From the NCBI RefSeq assembly GCF_910592395.1, contig NC_088310.1, positions 16,749,501 through 16,809,500 on the forward strand: DNA of 60,000 nucleotides, in the 5' to 3' direction. Each line of letters begins with the position of its first letter. Positions within the stretch are counted from its first letter, which is position 1. This document shows, piece by piece, positions 1 to 11,571 of this stretch. This DNA is from Lineus longissimus (lineage: Eukaryota; Nemertea; Pilidiophora; Heteronemertea; Lineidae). Under the pieces are notes generated by a model that was given only the letters and a program-made list of their open reading frames with translations, had not been told where the DNA came from and searched no databases. Both the position numbers and the translations under genes were made by a program.

Positions 1-92
1 GGTATAAAAGGTATAAATATATTTGAAGTAAGGAGGACCAGTGTGTGCTGCCATCTGAATCCAGGCAGCACAACAAATAATCCTAAAGGATA

Positions 93-431
93 TTAACCCT
101 TTCTCCAACATGCCGTCAAACATGGCCTTGCAATTAACATTGTAATTGCATCTTTGGTTGCACCACTCAGTTCATGCTCAAGAGCAGCTGCTCTCCGCAT
201 ACTTGCCTGGGCTTCCACAACTGTAGCTTCAGTGACAGAATCTAAAGTACTTTTATGACTGTCAGCAGTCATTGGTTGTGGCATATTCAGATCTGAGCAT
301 TCAAGGGCTTGTAACCCTTTTCCAATTGTAGTCATTCCAAGGACGACACGTCGATTTACTTCGTATGATTTTCCACACTTTCTGGATGTATAGAACATGA
401 CCTGCGAGGGACACACATTGCTACTTGTCAA
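93..431 (-). pseudogene. Mutator-like transposase domain fragment
   Basis: The 112-residue frame carries the pattern typical of the Mutator-like domain found in many uncharacterised invertebrate transposase genes: FYTSRKCGKSYEVNRRVV, then an IGKG turn, a LNMPQPM motif and a helix with SMRRAA. The ends of the family domain are missing on both sides and no partner exon is visible nearby, so this is probably one exon or a remnant of a decayed transposon. The family assignment is from recall of conserved residues, not a search. Confidence 0.55.
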
Positions 432-1084
432 AGGTTATACTAATGAATTAAGAAATGAAGTACATATGTAATGGAGAACAAAGAATCCACATGGCTCATT
501 TTGATGCTCACTTTAAATGTCCAAAATACCTATCTATGAATGACCAGAAAACGGAAATATCACTTCCATGATATCAATAAAGGTAAAGCTTTCTAAATAC
601 CGTGTTTGCCGCATTCTGGGGTCTAGGATTCCGCTGATATATGTCAGATTAAAATTAGCATAAATGTTTCTGATCTATCCAAGACAAGAGCATGTTTGAG
701 AAAAGGATGGGAGGAAGTTGGCAATCCCAAATCCTGGACATGTAACCAAATAAATACTCCGTTAATTACAGCTAATAATCAAGGAATAAACCAAAGGAAA
801 TATCCTGAAATCTAACATGAAAACTAACCCAAACGTTGATGTGTTAAACTTCAACCATCATGAAATATACTAAATCAAAATGGGACTACATCTTGAAAGG
901 TGTAGGAATCAAGTATTTCTTAACAGGAAGTGGTCCATCGTGCCTACAACCTTTTTGTACCACTCATGCCAGAGCCTGACCCGTCCAAAGTGCTTTCTAA
1001 GAGCTGCTAACTGTGAGTCGTCTTCAGCCAAACAAAATAGAAAATATTTCATATTGCCTGCTGTCACAAGCGCCTTAGGCCATT
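432..1084. other. non-coding stretch
   Basis: AT-rich sequence with only short spurious open frames. I see no domain, inverted-repeat pair or tandem repeat. Confidence 0.5.
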
Positions 1085-1276
1085 TATGAAGGAATCAGAT
1101 TACATGTAGTTTAGGGTCTCAATGTGGACTGCGTGTGATGCCAGACAGGTTATGATCAAACCGTATTTCTTAATATCACTTCTCTTTTCCCTTATGGTCC
1201 ATGGGCCAAAGACGTCAAGACCACAGCATACAAAGGGTCCCTCGGGCATGACGTGGTCGTCTGGCAGATCACTCAT
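1085..1276 (-). pseudogene. BEL/Pao integrase fragment
   Basis: Residues MSDLPDDHVMPEGPF, GLDVFGPWTI and YGLIITCLASHAVHIE match the integrase core of BEL/Pao LTR retrotransposons, in the same order as the longer copy at 2827-5319. After the AVHIETLNYM segment there is an in-frame TAA, followed in the same frame by SDSFINGLRRL, which is the next conserved block, and then another stop. The copy is therefore dead. Upstream it joins directly onto Penelope-type sequence, so it is a rearranged fragment. Confidence 0.75.
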
Positions 1277-2121
1277 CTCGAATAGGTGAAGTGTGTTCCT
1301 ATGTCGTGCCAAAATCTCTGAATTCTCCTTGATTATTGATCGTGGTGCTGAGAGATCCGGGTTGTAAGTGGAGATGAAGAAGAAAGGGGGTGTTTCTTCT
1401 ATGTCCTGATTCTGAGTAGGAAGGTTAAGAAGTTGATCCCTGTCTTGGCGATGTGCTTTGATGAGGGCTGTTCGATGAGGTGCTTAGGGTATCCTCTGTG
1501 AATGAAGTCATGCGCTAGTTCGAGAGCTTGTGTCTCAAAATCCTCCATGTTGGAGCATACCCTGCGTAGGCGTAGGAATTGGCCACAGGGGATGCCCTTA
1601 ACGCATGAAGGGTTATGTGCCGATGTGTACAATAGATAATTGTGAGCATCAGTTGGTTTGACGTGAAGGTCAGTATGTACTTCCCCGCTTGGTGCAATTT
1701 TGATTTGGGTGTCCAAAAACGTGACCATACTGTCAGATATGTCTGCAGTGAATTTGATAGTTTGGTGTTGAGAATTGAGGGTTTGTACATATTCCTCAAC
1801 CTGTTCCCTGGTGTTGGTGAACATAGCAAAGATATCATCTATGAAGCGGCCCCAGAACATAGGTTTGATGTCCTGAGCGTAAGCAAGCCTTTCCTCTAAA
1901 TCCACCATGAAAAGGTTTGCAAAGGATGGTGCAACTTTAGTTCCCATCGCGGTGCCTGAGGTCTGTAGATAATTCTTATACGTTCCGTACTGACGTATAT
2001 GTGGAGTGAGGCTTAGGTCCATACGAAAAAACAAACGAAACTGTATATATCCTGTGATATAAATGAACGTAAAAACGCTGTTCGTAAATATATGCTTATT
2101 GAGACGCACAACGAACTTCAT
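1277..2121 (-). pseudogene. Penelope-like element reverse transcriptase
   Basis: A 240-codon open frame holds the Penelope-type palm. YLQTSGTAMGTKVAP is the GTAMG block, RFIDDIF holds the catalytic aspartates, and FLDTQI, TDLHVKPTD and LRLRRVCS follow in family order. About the first 50 codons do not resemble the family, so the true 5' part has been lost. The frame stops near 1400, but the thumb region (PPFFFISTYNPDL) continues in another frame to about 1320, which shows a frameshift. No GIY-YIG endonuclease follows; the sequence passes into a BEL fragment. Confidence 0.8.
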
Positions 2122-2147
2122 ACAATTCTACAATTCTCTGATGTGTG

Positions 2148-2583
2148 TGTTACTGTGGATGTGGTTCAATCTGCAATTGAAACAAAGAATTCTAAATACA
2201 TGTAATATCATAACTACTTAAAATTAAGAAATCAATAGAAAAAACTGAGAAATTGACAATTGGAACATTACTTACAAAGCTGGGTTTACTAAGCAAATTT
2301 AGACATAGTCTGGACCTTCTGTCCAGACAAAGAAAAGGTTAAAGGGGCACGTCTTGCCGCCTTGATGATTTTAGCCTCACTGGTTATTGAGAGAAACTGT
2401 CAAATGGAGCTAGTCTCCAACTTAACCAAATCCAGATGTGGATCCTAGCTACAGTATGTCACGAAGCTTCGGTGAAAAGTTCAGACCTTGATATAGCAAG
2501 GGCAAAAGGTTTACGAAAAATGATACATATATATATGACTGAAACATTTAAAATAAAGTGCTAATTTGACTTTGTCTACAACA
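2148..2583 (-). mobile_element. putative 3' LTR of the BEL/Pao element
   Basis: Downstream of the integrase stop on the minus strand there is a purine-rich tract (GGGGCCGGAA) followed at once by TGTTGTAGAC. A matching end (GTAACA) lies 436 bp further on. TG...CA ends, a polypurine tract and the position after the integrase fit a BEL 3' LTR. The second LTR is not in view, so the boundaries are inferred. Confidence 0.4.
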
Positions 2584-2826
2584 TTCCGGCCCCATAAATG
2601 CACGTACTCAACAAGCATTTATCCAATAAGCATAAAATAAAAGGTCAAATTATTAAAATAAATGAAATCTAATTTAAGAATGTCAATCAAATAGGCCTAA
2701 AGGAATATAGCATAATCATTCATCAAAAGTTCCTGACATGCGCCCAACAGGTATCACCTGACAAGACTGAGATGGAGTTGTTTGCATCACGCACACAGCA
2801 GGAAGCCAATGAGAAGTGAGCCCTGT

Positions 2827-5319
2827 CTAAACAGTGGCGGTGTCGGTGTCCGTGGTGTCCTCGACAGGCTCAACCAAACACAACTTGTTTACAGGTCGTA
2901 CCAGCTGTGTGTACTGTGTTCTAACTTTAGCTGACCTAATCAAGTTATCCTTTCCTGGATACACTTCGATGACTCGACCTAGTGACCAGGCATTTCTTGG
3001 AGTGCTCTTGTCCACAATCAAAACAATGTCACCAATTTTGGCGCTTCTTTCATGCGTCAGCCATTTCTGTTTTTCCTGTAAGGCAGGAAGATACTCCTTC
3101 GTCCATCTTACCCAGAATAAGTCTGCAAGGTACTGTATATGTCTCCAGCGTCTTCTACTGTATAGATCATCTTTTACAAAGAGGCCTGGAGGTAATTCTG
3201 GTCCCTTACGAAGCAGCAAGAGATGATTTGGTGTGAGGGGTTCTAAATCATCTGGGTCCTCAGAGATCTTGGTAATAGGGCGTCCATTTACAATCGCCTC
3301 CACCTCACACATCAGGGTTGACAGTCCATCTTCAGAAAGCACCTGTTCTTTCAGAATCCCAGACATGACCTTCCTGACTGATCTGATCAGTCTTTCCCAT
3401 ACCCCACCCATATGTGAGGCTGCTGGAGGGTTAAATATCCATTGGATGTTGTTCTGCCGCATATGTTCCTCGATTCTCTGGAGGTTCCATTCAGACAATG
3501 CCCTTTTTAGCTCACCTCTTAGCAGAGGTGAGCTTATCCCATACCGTGGCGTCCGTCGTCCGTCGTCGTCGTCGTCGTCGTCGTCGTCCGTCGTCCGTCG
3601 TCCGTCGTCCGTTAGCAGGGCACGTTTCGTAACTGTTAGAGCTATTGAGTTGAAACTTGGTACACATGTACCCTTATGTAATGACACCTGGAAGACCAAG
3701 TTTCGGTCCGATTCGTTTCATGGTTTGGCCACTAGGGGGACAAACGTTAAAAGTGAAAATATGCAATATCTCCCTTAATAGTAGTCGGGAAATTTTGAAA
3801 AAAATATGGTAGGTACTTCTAGCAAAGGTGCATCATATATCCTCCGGGTTTTTGATTTGACCTCCTTTTCAAGGTCACAGAGGTCAAATGGTGTAAATTA
3901 GCCGTTAGGATGTAACGATGGCACGTTTCTAAACTGCAATGACTATTGATACCAAATTTGGTACACATTTACCCCTTAGTCAGGTGATCTCAGGGACCAA
4001 AGGTTGGTCCAATATGATTCACCACTTGACCACCAGGGGGCAAAATCCAAAAACCTTAAAAATGTGATTATTCCTTAACTTCTTGCCCGATTGCCACCAA
4101 TTTGATATCATGGGTACATCTAACCACCATACAGTATATGTCACACAGGTTTTTAATTTGACCTTCTTGTCAAGGTCACAGAGGTCAAATGGCGTAAATT
4201 CGCCGTCAGGCCGTAACTATGGCACGTTTCTTAACTGCAATGACTATTGATCACAAATTAAGTACACATGTACCCCTTGGTCAGGTGATCTCAGGTACCG
4301 AAGTTTGGTGCGATCTGATTTGCCGTTTGGCCTCCAGGGAGGGGGCCAAATCCTAAATTCTTCAAAATGCCATTATTCCTAGTAATGACTTGCCCGATTG
4401 GCACCAATTTTATATCATAGGTACATCTAATTCTAACAACCATTCAATGTGTCACCCGGGTCTTCTTTGATTTGACCTACTTTTCAAGGTCACAGAGGTC
4501 GAATGTACTGTAAATTGGCCATTTTGGGGAAATTGTAATTGCTTGGACCTACATCAAACCTAACACTACATGACACAAGACCATGCTCTTTATCCATCTT
4601 TCCTCCACATGAGGTGAGCACAATGGCCCTGGCCATTTCATTAACTCTTTGCGGCCTCCAACAAAGTTTGTGCCATTATCTGACCGGATCCTTTCTGGTC
4701 GACCTCTCCTGCTTATAAAACGCTGCAAGGCATTGATAAAGGCATCTGTGGTGAGTGACTCGGCAACTTCTATGTGAATCGCACGGGAGGTCAGGCATGT
4801 GAAGATACATCCATATCTTTTGGCTCGTTTGTGACCTCTGCCCATTTTTACTTCAAAAGGTCCGAAGTAATCCAACCCAATATGTGTGAAAGGCGCAGTT
4901 GGAGGGTTAACACGGTCTTCTGGAAGATCTGCCATTTGTTGTGTCATAGGTTTACCTGCAGCTTTACGGCAGTGTATGCATCTTGACAGATTCCTTCTGA
5001 TGGCAACTCGTCCCTTGACAATCCAAAACTTCTGTCTAATTTCTGCAAGTGCATGCTCTGCCCCTGAGTGCCCTGTCAGGTTGTGGTAATGTTGAACAAT
5101 CAGGTCGACAACGTGATGTTTCTTTGGGAGTATCATCTGGTGCTGCGCATCATGAGGCAATACCGCATTGTTGAGACGACCCCCTACTCGCAATATCCCA
5201 TTGACATCTGACTGTGGGGAGAGCTTGTTGATGGCACGTGACTGGCTCCTGGTATCTAGATTGATATCCCGCTGAGCAAACTTCACCAGTTCAACTTCAG
5301 CTATCTTTATCTCAGCCAC
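2827..5319 (-). pseudogene. BEL/Pao polyprotein 3' part (integrase), split by an insertion
   Basis: Two open frames together give the end of a BEL/Pao polyprotein. The upstream part (5319-4641) has the integrase zinc-binding region (HYHNLTGHSG, then CIHC) and core (HIGLDYFGPF, IRSDNGTNF). The downstream part (3506-2827) has NPPAASHMGGVWERLIRSV and a C-terminal DUF5641-like domain (LFWVRWTKEYLP, VGRVIEVYPG-like). Between them sits a 1.13-kb non-autonomous element at 3509-4640. The aspartate-rich stretch that appears at the start of the downstream frame comes from that insert, not from the retrotransposon. RT and protease lie upstream and are not present here. Confidence 0.85.
3509..4640. mobile_element. 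1.1-kb non-autonomous element, copy 1 (HINE-like, family A)
   Basis: The left end is a 24-26-bp hairpin (AGCTCACCT...AGGTGAGC) followed by a GTC/GTCC microsatellite. The right end has AGGTGAGCAC and a short palindrome (ATGGCCCTGGCCAT) before TTCA. The interior is three diverged repeats of about 300 bp, each with a GGCACGTTTC block, a CCAGGGGGC block and TCAAGGTCACAGAGGTC. It lies inside a T-run in the BEL integrase; removing it and two T residues brings the two halves of the host frame into register. Terminal hairpins, microsatellite and T-T insertion resemble Helentron-associated elements (HINE/DINE-1), which is an inference. Confidence 0.8.
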
Positions 5320-6871
5320 AGTGAGGGGAATTTAAATGGGTTGAGGTAGATCTGAAAGAGATTTGATAAATAGTTGAAGTTTCAAGTTCATAATTATTGT
5401 GGTTAAGAAATGTGCCACTCTTCTTGAAATAGGATACAGACGATGACGGACGCCATGACCCATGTATGGATGACAACTACGGATGACGGACAATGCGGTG
5501 TTGTATAGACTCCCCTACGGTGAGCCAACAAGTAATATTTTACATTATTCCATCAATTTTTAATGTATCTGTTGAGGCTATATTCTTCTTCTTCTAAGAG
5601 TGTTTTGCTCATGGTCTCGTGCTCATGGTTTTATTTTTCAGATTCTTGTTATTTGTTCAATTTCTGATTTCTAAGTGTTCAGGCCACCCTTCTTCTTTAT
5701 AGTATATTGTCCAGAAATACATACCTCTTATGCTGAATCTTTGAATTTAGCAGATTTAAAATTTTTTCATTCTGCTCCAAAATTTGGGTATTTTGTTGTA
5801 AAATTTTGTCGTTTTGACTTCTTTTAAGAAGTCAAAGTTAATCAAAGTGATTAAGGTCAGTCATAATCTGGAAGCAAACGTTTTCTGGGATAAACAAAGG
5901 TTCTGTAATGCACATCTTTGAAATTGTAGCCAAAAAAGCCAACTTGTTTGAAGGCAAGCCTTGAATACAAAGACTGAGATTAAAGATTCTCGGCAATCTG
6001 GGCAACCTACTTGCCTTATATTAAGAAAAAGACATTCTTTAAATCACAATTACAACAAATTCTTGTATGGTTTTAGGGTAAATGGTCCATTTCTCGCACA
6101 CATCAGTTTTTACCAAATCTACAAACCTCGGAACCATTGCCCAACTATCCAACTACTCTGTAGAGGCAAGATACACCGAATCAGATCATGGAAATGAGGT
6201 TTGTTCTTAAATGTATTGCGTTGTATGGTGAGAATACACAGTGAAAGGCGATACACCAAAATGTACCATTTGTCGCCCGGGAGACCCCCTATTTCATACA
6301 CACACATCCCTGTTCTCGCGCTCAACGTACCATTTCTCACACAGCCACATCCCCTTTCTCGCACACAACCTCCCCATTCTCGCACATCAGTATTCTAGTC
6401 ATAAAACGCCCGAATACTCCGTAAAATTGACCTGAAATGGTTCAATTTACACCGGTTATAATGTCAGTCATTTTCCATTTTTGACTGTCCATGTTCCGGA
6501 CCGGTTTACAACTCTGTCAGCCATGTGGACAATCACAGAAGTCTAAAAATAGCCCCATCTTTGTTCGGGGTGAGCAGACCCGGAAGCGCATGAGGTCCCT
6601 TGTATCACTATGCAATTTAATGAATACTAAGTATCTTGTTTTTCGGCAATCCTTAGGCCTACGGCAGCCATTTAATATGAATTAGTTTGCCTAGGCAAAG
6701 AGGGTAGGGTAGTGTCATTATAAGGAGAGCCAAAGCCAATGAAATAACACAAAGTTAGGAAATTTACAATATTTATTTTACACTCAGATTTATTTATTTA
6801 CTCTAAGCTGCTAAGACCTACATGAAGGGTTATGAATGAGTGATAGATGCTGTGATGAGATTGATGATTAT
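5320..6871. other. non-coding stretch with repeat remnants
   Basis: There is no convincing gene. At about 5430-5525 a piece rich in GATGACGGAC and ending CTACGGTGAGCC looks like the reverse of a GTCCGTC-bearing element end. Around 5814-5837 an 11-bp stem hairpin (TTTGACTTCTT with AAGAAGTCAAA) occurs. From about 6085 to 6400 an imperfect repeat of the type CCATTTCTCGCACACA recurs. Confidence 0.45.
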
Positions 6872-9800
6872 CTATTTGAAGCACAAGTGACAATATAAAT
6901 CCTTATTGCTCTCAACTTTGACTGGATGGGTCTGCGGGATACACGATTGATGCAGCCATCCATCGCATATCTCGCAGGCCACCCATGGATGCGTTGCCTT
7001 ATCACACTGCTTGTACACCCCCTTACAAACGAAACAGATGTTTTGATCGGCCCCCCTACGTTCAGCTGCATTTGCTCTTTTTTGCAACTCCTTCATCTTC
7101 GTCAACAACTCCTTCTTCCTCCCCTTCTGTTCTGCCTCATCCTGCTTCTTCTTCTTCCCCTCCAGGTCCTTCTTCTTCTTTTCCAACACCTCTTCTGACG
7201 TCAGGACGAACGTCCCCCTCTTGAATGCCCTCTTCTCAGCCGGCTTCTCAGGAACTGGGGCTGCTTTCTGGGACACACTGGTAGGGTGGGCAATCGCTGT
7301 CTCAGTCTGGTCCTTCAGTCTCTTCCACGTCATATACTTCGCATCACTAGTCAGGTCGAAGCCCTCTTCATAACGACGCTGATAGCTGGCCAGATCTTGT
7401 GCCGACAAACTTGTCTCCACCGCAGCAAGGGCCAAGGCTGGAGGACAGACCTGTGAGTCCGCCGTTGCTGGCAGGGTTTGGTCCTGCACACCAAGGTCCT
7501 GGAGCTTGTTGACCTCAAGCTCGTCACTCTGCATCATCTGAAATGATAATGTGAATATTGTCAAGCGATAGCATGATATAATATATATTTACTTCTTGCT
7601 TTTCAAGGGAAGACATATTATTACTCACCAGGTTGATAATTTCAACTCCCTCATCTACATCCTCATCCTGAATGGCCGGCCCAACGGTGTTCGGCTCTAC
7701 ATTTTCCGTTGTGGTATCCTTTGCCTGGAAAAAATGTAAGAGAGATCCATGTAGGCCAAGACGGGTAGTGTGTGTTTGATGTAAAAGGTTCAAATGACGG
7801 CATGGGTGATATGACAATCATGTAGGCCTACCTTGTAGATTGTCCCTAGCAAGAACGCTTCCTTGGGGATCCTATCAGGATTGATCAGGAGTCCTGTGGC
7901 CTCAAAGCCCGGACGATGTTCCGTGGCGTTAGAGCCTTTGCCCAGGCATTGCTAAAAATCCTGCAAAAGTTAGCACTGCTAACTATTGTCGCAGTCTCGT
8001 TCGTCAGAGTCTGGCACTCTGAGGCCCACTCTAGTTTGAGGGTCTTGAACACCGTCCTGAAAATATATATTAGGCACAGGTTTTAAAGGATCTGACGCGG
8101 AAATCAGGGGTAATTATTCGATTCTCCCGAGAGAATTGAATATTAACCCCCGACTGAGGTCAACCATTCAACATTGATTATTCAACATCCTGCACCGCAT
8201 GGCATCATATCCAATTTAAATGAATCAGAGATACAGTTCGCGTTATCGAAGTGAAGTGGATCAATTCAAAGACGTTGAGAGTCAAGATGATTCTAAAAAT
8301 TTGAAAAGCTTTGCGGGTTGTTTGATTTAGTCATAACCTACCCAGTGGTTGCAACCAATGGCTGGTGTGGGCCGGTAATTCTATAATGATTATGTCGTTT
8401 TCCTTTGCCATTTCTAGCAACTCCACAAAGTTGTGGGAGTCATGGCCGTCACACAAAAGAATCTGTGGTCTCTCAGGTCCGATGGATTGGAGGAAGACAT
8501 CTTTAAACCATAATTTGGCAAAACCCTGAAGAGAGAATAGACCATGGTTATCATAGGCCAGCATGCACTGGGGAAGAGGGGGGGGATGAATGCTTAGCTA
8601 TTCAATTAATTAGTGCCATACCTGCCCAGTCCATCCCTTGGGCGAGACCGACCACTTCGTCCCCTGGGGAGCATACTCCAGGTCAAACCCTTTGATTTTT
8701 CTTTCAGTTGTCCCCTTCACAATAATGTGGGGTGTGATAGCCCTCCCTCCAGCGTGCACGCATCCGATGACAGTAACCGTCTCTCTGTCTCCACTTGTCC
8801 GCTGATGGATGTATCTCTGACCTTTTCTGGAAATAGAAGAAAATGATATAGGATTGGTTATCATCGGAAAGAAACATGTTTTAATATCCTACCGGGAAGG
8901 AGTGTGAAAATGTTTATAAAGCCAAGTTATTCAGTCCTTACCTTGTTACCACTTTAATTGGTCGCTGGTCTTTTTGTACCCCGGTTTCATCCATGTTCCA
9001 CTTCCAGATTAGCTGGGGTGATAGCTCGAGTCCGAAGTTACGGACAGTCTTGACCCAGTCTTTGAAAAAGGCACCTACCTGTAAATATTTATAGATGATA
9101 GACCTTGGTTGACCATTTTGTAAAGACATTCAATTTGTTTATTCATGGAATTCCGCCCTATAAACTTTCTTCGATTTCGGCACATGCAGAAGAGATACAA
9201 GTAAAGATAAAACAAGGTTAAGAGACACTTCATAATAAATTATTGTACCTTTTCTGGTGTCATACAGCGATGGCGGACGCTTGCTGTCGCCTCAGGCTTT
9301 CTAAGGGTCACTGCCTTCTGATCATTCTCCTTCTGCCTCTGGCACATCAGGCGGTACCATTTCTCCCCAGGCACCACGTTCTTGAAGTGAACCCCCTTCT
9401 TTTGAGCTACCTTTCCTGCATAGATTTTAAAATTCTTCTTAGAAAATCCGATACCCGTCGCTGCCCGAGTTTCTGCGACATCTATAAGCTCTCGTTCAAT
9501 TTCTTCACTCAGTTTAGGCTTTTGCCCTGGCTTAGCCCCCATTTCTACCTTGCTACAGCACATGACGGCAGAATGATTCTATTGTTTTTACCTACATATC
9601 CCCAACACCAACGAACCAACTGTCTATATGCGATGTGCCTGTACTTGGCATTGGAGGGCCCATTGAAGGTTTTGCTTCCATACTGCTGTTTGTAGAACAG
9701 CCAAGCACTTTGTGGAGACCAGGGGCTGAGGCATACAGGAGTAAATCCGGGATGATCGACTATGCAGTTGGGAGTCACATTATTTACATCCTCTACCAAA

Positions 9801-10939
9801 TATATTTCTGCAATTTTATTCGGAACTTGTTCTGTTTCCATGCAGCAACGATATTCTCTCACAGTGGGCATTGTCAATTAAAAACTTTGCTTTTTAATCA
9901 ATTCTTCGAGGAGGTGGCGCTTTGAGCGTGGTGCTACCACGGAAAGGCGCCCTATAAGTGTAGAATTCATTCATTCATTCATTCATTGTCTTGCAATTTC
10001 TGCATGTGCACCTGAAAATATAGTAGGATAGCAGATACTATATATTATGCTTTGTAATATGCATGTAAAAATAAAACACAAATGAAACAGAGATCAATCA
10101 ATCAATATGCTAGTTACTTCATTTGTTCATCCAATTCTGTCCCCTGATGATGGAGGGGCGGACTTGACCCTCAATTTTCATCTCTGTCCCTACACTACAG
10201 TACACCGTCCTTGGTCCTCTCATCGATCATGATGAGGACTGGTCATTCATGCTCAACTGTGTGCTGCCTTAGTCCATGGTTGGAAATGCTAAGTCAAGTG
10301 TTGTCATGGCCTAGCAAGGCCGGCCGGGTATGCATGTCATGCATTGATTGTATGTAGGCGCAGCCTAGTGGGCTAAATCATGAAATTGCATGAAACCCTA
10401 CTGCACGTCCTTGATTACATGGATATGGCAAATTAACTTGACCCACCGACACTTCTACCCTGGAAACCTTGTTGGCCTTAGCTACGTGTAAAAATAAAGG
10501 CATACCATTCTCCCAAAAGATCAGCGTCCAGTCGCCAGTGGATCCCAACACTCGTTCTAGGAATGACGTCACGGGGCTATTAATGGATTCGCAGCTTGGA
10601 TCGAGTGCATTTTGCGAGGTACTTACAGAAAAGGTCTAATAAATCATTGTGCGCATTGTTTTCATGCATAAAACTGGTAAGGACGCATTCTAGTGGAACT
10701 TATATACAAAAGAAAGTCACTTATAGCTATTTTGTTGGCAAACTGACTTTTCACCTTTAACCCTGTCCCGAAAGGTACTCCAGGGGACGGAGTGAATCTC
10801 ACCAGCCTTCCTGTAACTGAACTGGCCTGACTTGATAGCTGCGACTGCCGCTGCCATATCCTCTTCCCTCCCTCCACCTCCTAAACGTCCCCTTCTCCCT
10901 CTTATTCCCAGCTGCACGGAGCATATTACTAGTGGTATC
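6872..10939 (-). CDS. pogo-type transposase gene, eight exons, with C-terminal PHD-like finger
   Basis: Exons with GT-AG borders read at about 10745-10939 (psq HTH, SYRKAGEIHSVPWSTFRDRV), 9249-9552 (CENP-B-type HTH, ending ..RHRCMTPEK), 8942-9078 (IWKWNMDETGV, first catalytic Asp), 8622-8826 (TSGDRETVTVIGCVHAGG), 8342-8525 (ILLCDGHDSHN, second Asp; LPAHTSHWLQPL), 7832-8056, 7629-7724 and 6872-7537 (lysine-rich coil, then CEICDGWLHQSC...YCHLC, a PHD-like finger). Together this is a DDE_1/pogo (Tigger-like) transposase. At least three one-base shifts are needed: in the G-run before EEDM, at the start of the 7832-8056 exon where the third acidic residue should fall, and near 7906. The copy is thus probably decayed, although its splice sites are well kept. 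Confidence 0.8.
9545..9877 (-). pseudogene. P2X7-type intracellular (ballast) domain fragment
   Basis: The frame runs MPTVREYRCC, CIVDHPGFTPVCLSPWS, AYRQLVRWCWGYVG and IILPSCAV. These are the hallmark blocks of the cytoplasmic ballast domain of P2X7 receptors, also found in many stand-alone invertebrate proteins. The frame ends just after SCAVAR, where an AG/GTAGAA donor-like site lies. It is in an intron of the pogo-type gene, overlaps the acceptor of the next exon in another frame, and has no channel exons around it. I read it as a domain fragment carried in, not part of the transposase. Confidence 0.75.
9911..9988 (+). mobile_element. SINE/LINE 3' tail with (ATTC)n
   Basis: GGCGCTTTGAGCGTGG, then GGAAAGGCGCCCTATAAGTG and a run of ATTC units, is the 3'-end pattern shared by L2/CR1-type LINEs and their SINEs in marine animals (GCGCTTTGAG...GCGCTATATAA plus a short repeat). 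Only the tail is recognisable. It lies next to the P2X7-type fragment. Confidence 0.6.
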
Positions 10940-10954
10940 TAAAACAAATTAAGG

Positions 10955-11190
10955 AAGTCTGGTATTAGGTTCCTACTTCTCCAAGACTATTTAAGATGAG
11001 GATGCATGATGCATGATACATTTAAGATGAGGATGCATGAAACCAAAAATGAGGTAGCTAAAACCTACTATAAGAAAGTCTGGTCTTATAGGTTCCTACT
11101 TCTCCAGGACATTTAAGATGAGGATGCATGCTCCGACCAACGGGGGGGGGGGGGGGTAAACTAAAAATGAGGTAGCTAAAACATAATACG
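10955..11190. repeat. tandem repeat of a ~120-bp unit, with poly-G tract
   Basis: A unit starting AAGTCTGG, continuing with GGTTCCTACTTCTCCA, TTTAAGATGAGGATGCATG and AAAAATGAGGTAGCTAAAAC, occurs twice in direct orientation (about 10955-11064 and 11076-11183). The second copy carries a run of about 14 G residues, and the first an internal repeat of the GATGCATGA block. Confidence 0.75.
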
Positions 11191-11571
11191 GTGTGGCAGG
11201 ACCACTTCTGCAATGATATATTCCGTTGCAATGTGAGTGCTCCGGCCCAGAGGGACGTGACGGTACCTGGCCGACTCTCTGCACAGTACTATTATAATAA
11301 TTGTAATAAGTTTCCTATAGGCCGAACTAGGCCGGCTGTTATTAGATGACCTATACTAAACAAATAAATAAAATACGGTCTTATACTAGGCCTATTAGAT
11401 TAGCCCACATCAAATATAAGTAGTCTAAATTGGTCAATTTTAGGCAGTTTCAGGACCCTAATTTGTTATGACTGTTGATGGATTTCAAGCTAGGGACAAT
11501 CATTTCTACAATTCTGATGGTCTCATTTATTTTTAATGCTCTTAATATCATATTTTTTATCATAAACATAG

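Noticed and set aside
3540-3610. Aspartate-rich peptide at the start of the frame 3699-2827
   Set aside because: It is translation of the GTC/GTCC microsatellite of the inserted element, not part of the integrase.
3509-4640. Family A elements as introner-like introns that could be spliced out
   Set aside because: No GT donor and AG acceptor lie at positions that would restore the host frame; the ends are hairpins in a T-run.
3509-4640. Family A elements as classical Helitrons
   Set aside because: There is no 5' TC end, and the 3' hairpin abuts the end instead of lying about 10 bases before a CTRR end. The Helentron-like reading fits better but is unproven.
5961-6435. Overlapping small frames on both strands
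   Set aside because: They are by-products of an imperfect CTCGCACACA-type repeat; no start context or domain was found.
9545-9877. P2X7-type segment as an exon of the pogo transposase
   Set aside because: It overlaps the next exon's acceptor in another frame, and the flanking transposase exons join well without it.
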